64,000 bases of DNA from Polyangiaceae bacterium (GTDB lineage Bacteria; Myxococcota_A; Polyangia; Polyangiales; Polyangiaceae): positions 1 through 64,000 of the forward strand of contig CANJMI010000012.1 in NCBI GenBank assembly GCA_947475525.1. The letters are read 5' to 3'. A program made the position numbers and the translations under genes. The stretch's first letter is position 1. Every line of letters starts with the position of its first letter. Below the pieces are notes generated by a model that made no database searches, was not told the origin of the DNA, and saw nothing but the letters and a program-made list of their open reading frames with translations. Below are positions 50,975 to 59,900 of the stretch, in pieces.

Positions 50975-53900
50975 TTACTCCGGTCGAATCGCGATCCCAA
51001 GGAGCTTCCGAAGACGCCCGTAGTCCTCGCTCGCGCTGTAAAGCATGAGCTCCTTCAGGCGGTCCTGCGGAGTCAAGTCGCCAGGAATTTGCTGCTCGCC
51101 GACCAGCACAGTCTTCGCGACGGTGAGGTCACCCGCGAGGAGCAACCCGGCTCGCGCGGCGGTCGTCTCAACCGCCTGCGCCCACCGCTTGATGTTTGCC
51201 CGGGCGCCAGCCTTCATGAACTCACCTACAGCCACCTTCAAGGCTTCGCGCTGAATGGGCTCGATGTACTGACCGAGGACGTTCGTGGTGGCCTGCACCT
51301 GCACCGCGTACTCTGGTGGAGCCGGCAACTGCGCCACGAGCCGCACCGAACCGAATAGGAGCACGGTGAGCTCCGTCACGGTCGGGAACAGCGTCTTGAT
51401 GATGTGCTCTCCGCGATACATCGCCAGGTGCTTGCCGCATACGAACGCGCGCTCGAGCCCCGACAAGCCCTGTAGAGCCGACTGCCCAGCCACCGATGCA
51501 AGCGGCAAGCTTGGAACCGCCGTGAGGAGTCCGGGCTGTTCCGGTCGGGCATAAAGTTGAGGCGCCTGAAGGCCGAGCGCCTTGGCAGCCCACCAGAAGC
51601 TGCGCGGCAATGCCCCCGTCGCGGTCGCGGGATCTTGCCGCAGGTTGTCGGCCAAGACGGGACGCTGGTTTTTCGCCGTCAAGTCGGCAATCTTCGCCTT
51701 CAACGCAGCCGGCGCGACAGCCTCGAAGATCTTCCCGATGTGGAGGTCTTCGTCCTTGTGGAAAAGATGCTGCGACCACAGCGCGCCATCGAGCGTGCCG
51801 GAAAGTTGCGCAACATCTTGCGGTCGCCAGTCCTCGAAAAAGCGTAGTTCCTCTTCGTTCGCGCGCCCGATGAATGCGAGCACGCTCGCGACGCACCACG
51901 CCTGATCGTAAGACTGCTGTTGCAGGTAGATGGTGTAGATGGCGCGGTAGGCATCCACGTTCAGAGGGTCGCTCTCGAGCATCGTTCGGTACTGCTCGAG
52001 CGCTCGGCCAGCATCACCGGTGTGGACAGCGAGTTCCGCAAGGATCACGCGTTCCTCCACAGCATCCGGCTTGATCGCGACGGCACCACTGAAGGCTTCA
52101 GCCGCTTTCGTGAAGTCTTGCAGGCGGTCCCGGTAGATGAGCCCGAGCGAATGCCAGAGGTTGTATTCGAGTTCCGCGTTGCCCTTGCCCGCGACGCGAT
52201 GGATCATCTTGCGGTACGAGCGCTCGAGACGCGTAAAGTCCCCAATGCTCGTGAGGATTTTGTCGACGCGCATGAACGCATCGACGAACTCGGGATGAAG
52301 GTCGAGCGCTTGCTCGAACAAGTCGACCGCCTGGTACGGGTCCTCGAGTTTGTCGCGGTAGACCTGAGCCATCGTGAACGCGTAGCGAGCTCGTCGTTGC
52401 GGGTTCGAATCGCCCTCGGAGATCCGCTGCAAGGTCTGAACGACCTCGTGCCAGCGGGCCGTCTTTTGATAAAGGGCGAGCAGCCGATGTTGAAGTTGGT
52501 GGTCCTCCGGCTTCAGGCCGACGGCCTGCTCCATCGCCACGAGCGCCTGGACGGCGTCTCCGACCTTGGTGTCCCACGCCTCGGAGAGCTCCAAGAACAT
52601 CTTGAAGCGCTCTTCGCCGTCGAGGACCGTATCGACGACGAGCTGCCGGTACGCGCAGGACTGCGCCCAGTCGTTGAGCGACGCGTGGATCGCGGCCAGC
52701 GCCTCGAGCGTCGGCCGGTGCGAAGGCTCGAGCTGGAGCGCCTTCTCGAAGTTGTTGATGGCTTGCTTCGCTTGCCCCTGCTCGCGCTTCACGCAACCGA
52801 GGCGGAAGAGGATCTCCGCGCGCAGCGAGCCCTCGTCATCCGACAACGCCGTCAACACCTTCTGGTAGTTCGTCAGCGCTCCCGCCCAATCGCCAAGAAT
52901 GAGGTTTGCGTCACCGAGCCCGCGAATCGCATCACGATTGGTGAGGTCCGCCTTGTGAGCCGCAGCGAAAGCCCGCAACGCCTCCTGGCCCTTCCGGAGC
53001 TCCAACTCCACGCGACCATGCAGCAAAAGAAGCTCGAGTTGCTGCTCACGATCCTTGTTGCCGGCCCTCTTTTCCAACAGATCCGTGAGAGGCTCTGCTT
53101 CTGCGAACATGCCCCGTTCGACGTAGTAGCGGGCGAGCGGCAAGGCCGCGTCGTCGTTGTCTGGGTCACTTTGTTGGGCGAGCTGATAAGCCTGAAGACC
53201 CGCGTCGACCTGGCCCATCATGTCGGATCGAATCCGGCCCAACTCGACCAGCAGCTTCGCGCGTAACCGCGGCGACTCGGTGTGCTGCTGCTCCGTCTCG
53301 AGGTAGCGCGTGGCGGAGTACCAATCCGCCTCATCGACGGCGATGGCACGCATCGCACCGAGCGTCGCGAGGTGGTACGGGTTGAGGTCGAGCGCCTGCT
53401 CGAAACGAGCACGAGCCTGCGTGCGATCCCCAAGCTTTTCTTCGAGCTGTTTGCCGATGCGGAAGAACGCCTCGACACGCTGTGCCCCGTCGCTGGTCAA
53501 TTCAGCGACGCGCGTCATGCACTCGATCGCGTTCGCCGAGTCGTCCAAACGGTCATACAACTTCGCGAGCGACTCCAGCGCCGCAATATGCTGCGGGTCG
53601 AGTTCGATGATCGCGAGGTACGCGTCCATCGCGCGCTCGTGATCCTGCAACTGCCCCGACAGGACCTGGCCCTGCCACATCAGGAGCTGAATCTTCCTCG
53701 GGCGGTCGTCCACCATCTGGACGAAACGGTCGAGACACGTGATGAGCTCATGCCACTGTTGTTGCTTCTGGTAGCACCGCGCCAACGCGTCGAATGCCCC
53801 GAGGTTCGTGGGGTCGATCTCAATGACCTGCTCGAGGCGAATCGCGGCAAGCTCAGGCTTGCGGAACTCCTCCTCCTGGAGCGCAGCAATCTGCGAGAGG

Positions 53901-56900
53901 ACGTCCGCTCGTTCGCGCTCCGTTGAAGCGACATCGAGGTGCATCTCGAGGACCTCAAGCATTTCGGGCCAGCGGACCGTGGCCGTGTACACACGCTCGA
54001 GACCACGAATGGCAAGAATGTTGGCAGCGTCCTGTTCAAGGACTCCCCGATACAGCGCGATCGCCCTTTCCGGATGCGCAAGCGGCCCCTCGAGCATCGC
54101 ACCGATTCGCATGCGAATCTCGCTCCCGCGCTCGGGATCCTTAACCGCCTTGAGCTTTCGCTCGAGAACCCCGACAAGCTCGGTCTGTTGATTGCGCGCC
54201 TCGTAGATGCGCTCCAGGGCGTCAAGCGCCGCGAGGCACGTCGGATCGACCTCGACCGCACGCAAATACCTCGCAAATCCCTGCTCCGGCTGCCCTGCGT
54301 ACTTTTCGAGCAAATCGCCGATGTCGGCCAAAATCGCGGCGCGCTCTGCGTCACGCGTCGCGAACGCGAGAGCCTCCTCGAGCCGCTGACCCGCAGCGCG
54401 CCAGTCACCTTGCTTGCGCAAGAAGCTGGCTGCCTGGCGGCGAACCTGAACGTTGTTCGGCTCGAGTTGCTGCACGCGCGCATAAAACGGCTGCGCGTAG
54501 TCTTGACGATCGAGGTCGTCGCCGTACCACTTCGCCAGACGAAGACAGAGCGCGACTTGCAGGCGCGGGTCCGTGGCCTCCTCGAGCAACGTGTTCCCTG
54601 TTTGAATGAGCGCGCCCCAACGCCTCGTCTCCGCGGTGATTTTCTCGAGATAGGCGACGGTTTCGTCGTCGCTGATGTCGAGCGTAAATGCAGTCTCGAG
54701 CGAGTCGTACGCCTGACCGAGATCGAGCAACTGCTCCTGAAACACGCGGGCAACCTTGCGCAGAAGCGCCGTGCGCTCGTGCACGTCGTCACGCGTTTCA
54801 ACACGCGCCACATAGAGTTCGATCAAGGCCTCCCATCGCGCGGCGACTTTGTGAAGCTTTTCGAGCTGAACGAATGCGTCGTCGTTCGCCGGATCGAGTT
54901 CGAGCACGGCCTCGAGAGCGAGCGTCGCGCCATCGGGATCGCCCACGCGGTGCTCCCAAACCTGGGCTACCTCGAGATACTCACGAAGCTTGTCGGCCGG
55001 GTCGGCGTACGCCCGTGCTCGCATCAAGCGCACTTCGGCGACGTCACGCCAAGCGTCTTCCGCGCGAAGCAACACCTCGAGCTTCGCCATCGCGTCAAAG
55101 TCACGTGGATCGACCGCGAGCAGGTGGCGCCACGCGTCGATCGCGTCAAAACGCTGGTCCTGATGCAGATGGTGGAGGGACCCGAGCTCGCGATAAAGAG
55201 CGAGCAGGTGCTCGGCCGGAAGAACCTGGGCCGCCCGATCGGCAATCTGATGCAGTGCGGCAAGCAGGTTCGTCGCGTCGCCGCGCGAGTCGTGGGGAAG
55301 CTCACCTGTGTAACGGCGACGAGCAATGTCCGCGATCGCGAAGAGCGCTTCGAGATTTGCGAAGTCGATTTCCAGGGCGCGCGAGTAATCCTCGATCGCC
55401 ATGTCATCGCGGCGCAGCTGCTGGGAATGGAGGCGCGCACGCCGAAGCAACACGGCGACGTGTTCGGCCTCATCGACGACAGTCGACAGATGGCGCTCGA
55501 GAATTTCAGTGAGCTCGGCCCACTGGAACGTCTCCTCAAAAAGTGAACTGAGCGCGGCAAGAGCCTCGCTATCCTCGCCCTTGAATTCGAGTACGCGCTG
55601 CCAGGTCTCAATCGCACGCCGTGAGTCCCCGAGTCCTCCCGTGAGGACGCGCGCCATCTTCGCGGAGATCTCGCCCTGTTCGTAATCTCCCACCGCAGCC
55701 GTGAGCTGCCGCTCGTACACGCCGTAGAGTTCTTGCCATCGCCCTTGCTGGCCGTAGAGCCGCTCGAGAACGACTTGAGCGGTCTCGTTCTGCGGGTCGA
55801 ATTCTTCGAGAACGCGACGGTAAACCCGAATCGCATCTTCCTGAAAACGAGGCTCCGCGGCGGCGAGAACTTGCTCGTAGATCTCGCCAAGTCGCAAGAG
55901 AAGCTCGACCTTGGCGAAGGCGTCGTCAACCGTAGCCACGCGCTGTTCGAGGACAGGCGCGAGAGCCGCCGCGTGACCGGTCAACGAGTAGATGCGGTCG
56001 AGATTCTCGAGGCAGTCAATGTCCAGCGCGGCAACCGAGAGAACGTAAGCGTAGGTTTCCTCCGCCTTCTCGAGGTCTTGGAGTTCCTCCTCAAAGACGC
56101 GCGCCAGGCGCTTACCAACCAACTGCTGAACCTGGCTACCCACCTCCTGCGAGAGGACGTCCGCGTAGGCATTCGCGACGTGTTCCCAGCCGTCCTCCAC
56201 GAGGGCGGCGAGGCGCTCGAGTTCCTGCAGCACGCGCCCATCGGACGGGGACTCACCGAGCGCCCGAACGTAAGCCGAGAGCGCTGCACCTGGAATAGCG
56301 AGCCGCTGTTCCTGCAGCTCCGCGATCCGGTGGTATTGCTCGAGCCGTTCAGCGGGGTCCACCTTGTGGGCGAGAACGGCCTCGTACACTCCGCCGAGAT
56401 AGTCGTACTGACCGACCGAGTCGTAGTGAGGCTCGAGCAGCGGAGCGATAGCGAGTTGATGCTGCCCGGCGTTGAAGAGTGCCTCGAGAGCAGAGATGGC
56501 GCCTTCGTGCCCAGGCTCATCCGCGAGGACCTGCCCGTAGGTCGCAATCGCCCCAGCGACGTCACCAAGTCGGTACTGTTGAACTTGCGCCAGTCGGAAC
56601 CGAGCGCCCGTGCCACCATCGGTCGCGACCGTCGCCAAGCGGCCGAGGATTGAAGCCAACTCGGGCCAGCGCTCCGTTTGCTCGTAGAGGCGGTCGAGCG
56701 AATCGATCGCCACCGCGTTCTCGGAGTCGAGGGCGAGCACCGACGCGTAGCGCGCAATGGACGCATCCCAGTCCTCAAGTTGCTCCTCGTAGATACGAGC
56801 GAGACGAAGCGCGAGCTCGATAACCGGAGCCGGCTCAGAGGACGGGAGCGCGGTCAGTTGACGATCGTAGATCGACGCGAGCTCGACCCAACGACCAGCG

Positions 56901-59900
56901 TAAGCCGCAAGTCGTTCGTATTCGGCGAGCAGTGCCTCATTCCCACTGTCGATCGAAATCGCACGCGCATACGTGTCGAAAGCAGACCCGGGATCGTTGA
57001 GCGCCTCCTCGTAGAATGAAGCGATCCGCGTCAACATCTCGACGCGCGCGAAAACGTCCTCGGACTTCGCAACCTGGACCTCGAGGACTGCGATCAAGCG
57101 ACGGGAGTCCCCCATCGCCTGGTACACCGGCTCGAGCGCCTGAGCGGCCCCGATAGGATCGCGGTCGCCCTTCGTGAGAACCTCGAGCGCCGCCAAGGTT
57201 GGCGCGTGGTCCGGCTGCTGCGAAAGCAACTCGCGATAGAGTTCGATCGCCCGCGCCACTTCGTCGAGTTTGCGATCGTAGAGTTCGGCGATTCGGTACT
57301 GGTAGCTGACCGCCTCCACCGGGTCGGCGGCAAGATCGGCCTGGCGCTGCAACACGTTGAGCAGCTCGGGCCAGTCTTGCGCTTCCTGATAAAGGGCGTC
57401 GAGGCGGCCAAGGGCTTCGATGTCGTCGGGATCGAGTTCGAGGACCCGCTGGTAGGTCCCGATGGCATTGCCGACATCACCGAGCTCGCGCTCGTACACG
57501 GCCCCTGCCTGGTAATAGAGCCGCTTGCGCTCCTCGGGCTCGTAGATCAGTTCGGCCTTCTTCGCGTAGACCGCGAGCAATTCTTGCCAGCGCTGCAGCC
57601 CAAGAAAGAGCCGAATCAGAGCGTCAATCGCGCGCAGGTCCTCGGCATCGATGGCAAGAACTTTGCGATAGACAGCAATCGAAGAGTCAACGTGGCCGAG
57701 CACTTCCTCCTCGATCGCCGCAGCCTCCATCAGTGCCGATTTCTGCTGTTCGACATCGGCTACGAGACTTGCGCGAAGCTGAAGTGCCTGCGAATACTCG
57801 TCGTACCGTTCGTTCTGTTGGAACAGCCGCTCGAGCGCCTCAACTGCCCCAACGTGGGTCGCATCGAGCTCGAGAATCCGCCGGTAGAGCGCTACGGCTG
57901 CGTCGACGGCACCCAACTCGTCCCGCTGGAGCGAAGCGCTGATCACGTAGAGCGAGATCGCGAGTTCCTTGTCAGACAGGGCTCGGGCTTGTTCCTCGTA
58001 AACGCGCGCAAGATCGGCAAATCGGCCCGTGGCACCCGCAAGGCGCTGCAGTCCCTCTTGCGTCAGCGCGGAACCTGGTTCGAACGCCAGGGCGCGGACC
58101 AGAGTATCGAACGCCCCGCTCGGATTCGACGCGGCATCCTCGTGCAGCTGAGCCATCTCGTGCAGCAATTCGACAGCACGCGCGGGGTCCTCGGCGCGTC
58201 GGATCTGCACTTCGAAAATCCCGACGAGTTTTTGATGATTGCCGGTGGCGCGATAAATCGAACCGAGCGTTTCGGCGATCTCAAGCTCATATTCCGGCCG
58301 CCTACCGAGCGCCTCGAGCGCCGCCATCGCGGAGGCGTGGTTCGGTTGGCGTTCCAGCACGACCCGGTAGGTCTCGATCGCGGCCGGGACGAGGCCGAGT
58401 TTGCTTTCCTGCACCGTGCCGAGCCGCAGCATCAAGGCGATCTCTTCGTCCTCGGTCTCGGCCACACGCATCTGCTGCTCGAGATTTTGGGCGAGCTCCT
58501 GGAAAAGACTCTCGCGCTCGTAGAGTTCATCGAGCGCACGCAAGGCGACGCGGCTCCGATCGTCGAATCCGAGGATCTCGACGTAGGCCGTGATGGCCTC
58601 TTCGGTCTTGTCCAACTTCCCGTCGTAGATTGCGCCAATTTTTGCGAGCAACCCCTCACGCACGGCGTCAGCCTGCGCAAGGTCGAGGCGTCGGCGGACA
58701 ACGCCAATCACATCGTGGTGGCGACCGGACTGAACAAAGAGCAACTCGAGCGCATCGAGCGCTGCGGAGTCGGCGGGGTCACCGTCGAGAATCTTGCCGT
58801 AACTCTGTGCAGCCGCGTCGACATGCCCGAGGCGCCCTTGAATTTCGGCCAAACGCGTCCAATAGCGCGCCGCGAGACCGGCATCGACGATGCCTGACGC
58901 AATGCCGGCGTACACGGTCGCCAGGCCAGACCAATTCTCACTCTGCTCCGCAAAGCTCTCGAGTTCCGCCCGGACGTCGTCGTTCTCGGGCTCCTCGGCG
59001 AGCGCGCGCGACCCAGCCGCAAACGCCCGAGACGCGTCCGAAAGACGGTGGCACGTCACCCCCGCAATACGGCGGAGGAGCACGACCCGCTCGGCCGGCG
59101 TCGTCGTGGACTCAACCAACACTTCCAACGCTCCCACCAACGCGGGCCAATCCTGACGACCTTCGTAGACATCCACGAGGACGAGCGCGACTTCCGCACG
59201 AAGCTTTTCGTTGGCGAGTAAGCCTTCAAGCGCAGCACGGGCGCGGACGTCCTCCGGCTCCACAAGCAAACTTTCGCGGTAGCATTCGAGCGCCGACGCC
59301 GCATCGTCGAGGTGGTGCTCGAGCGTCTGGCCAAGTCGGTACTTGAGATCGAGCAAGTCGGCTTCGTCAACATCGCCCTCGAGGCGGCGACGCAAAATGT
59401 CAGCGTATTCAGGCCACTCGCTCCCAGCTAGGTAGAGCCGGTCGAGCGCCTCGAGCGCCCGCCCGTCGGCCGGGAGGATGTCGAGAATCTGAAGGTAGGT
59501 ATCCACCGCGCGCTCGGGCTGACCGAGTTCGAGTTCCTGCATCGACGCGATGCCGAAGAGCACGCGGCACTGCGCCTCGGGAGAATCCGCAAGCTCGCGT
59601 TGCTTCTCGTAGACCTCGAGCAAATCGCTGTGCCGTTTCGTCTCACGGTAGAGACGTTCGAGCGCCTCGAGGGCGATCGAGTTGTTCGGGTCGAGTTCAT
59701 AAACCGCCCGGTACTGCACGAGCGCGCCGTCAACGTTTTTGTTCTCATCCAGCAGAACGCGACCGAGCCGCACGCGCAGCGACGCCTCCCGCTCGGGGTC
59801 GAGCAACGACTCGAGGGTGGAGCGATACGCCGCGATCAGGCCCTCCCATGCGCCACTCGCGCGAGCAACTCGCTCCGCGCTGTCCGCCGCAACGAGGTCC

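Noticed and set aside
53939-55546. Long plus-strand frames (for example 535 codons) inside the giant TPR gene
   Set aside because: Antisense shadows: high GC keeps the opposite strand open, while only the minus frame has continuous TPR consensus over 3870 residues.
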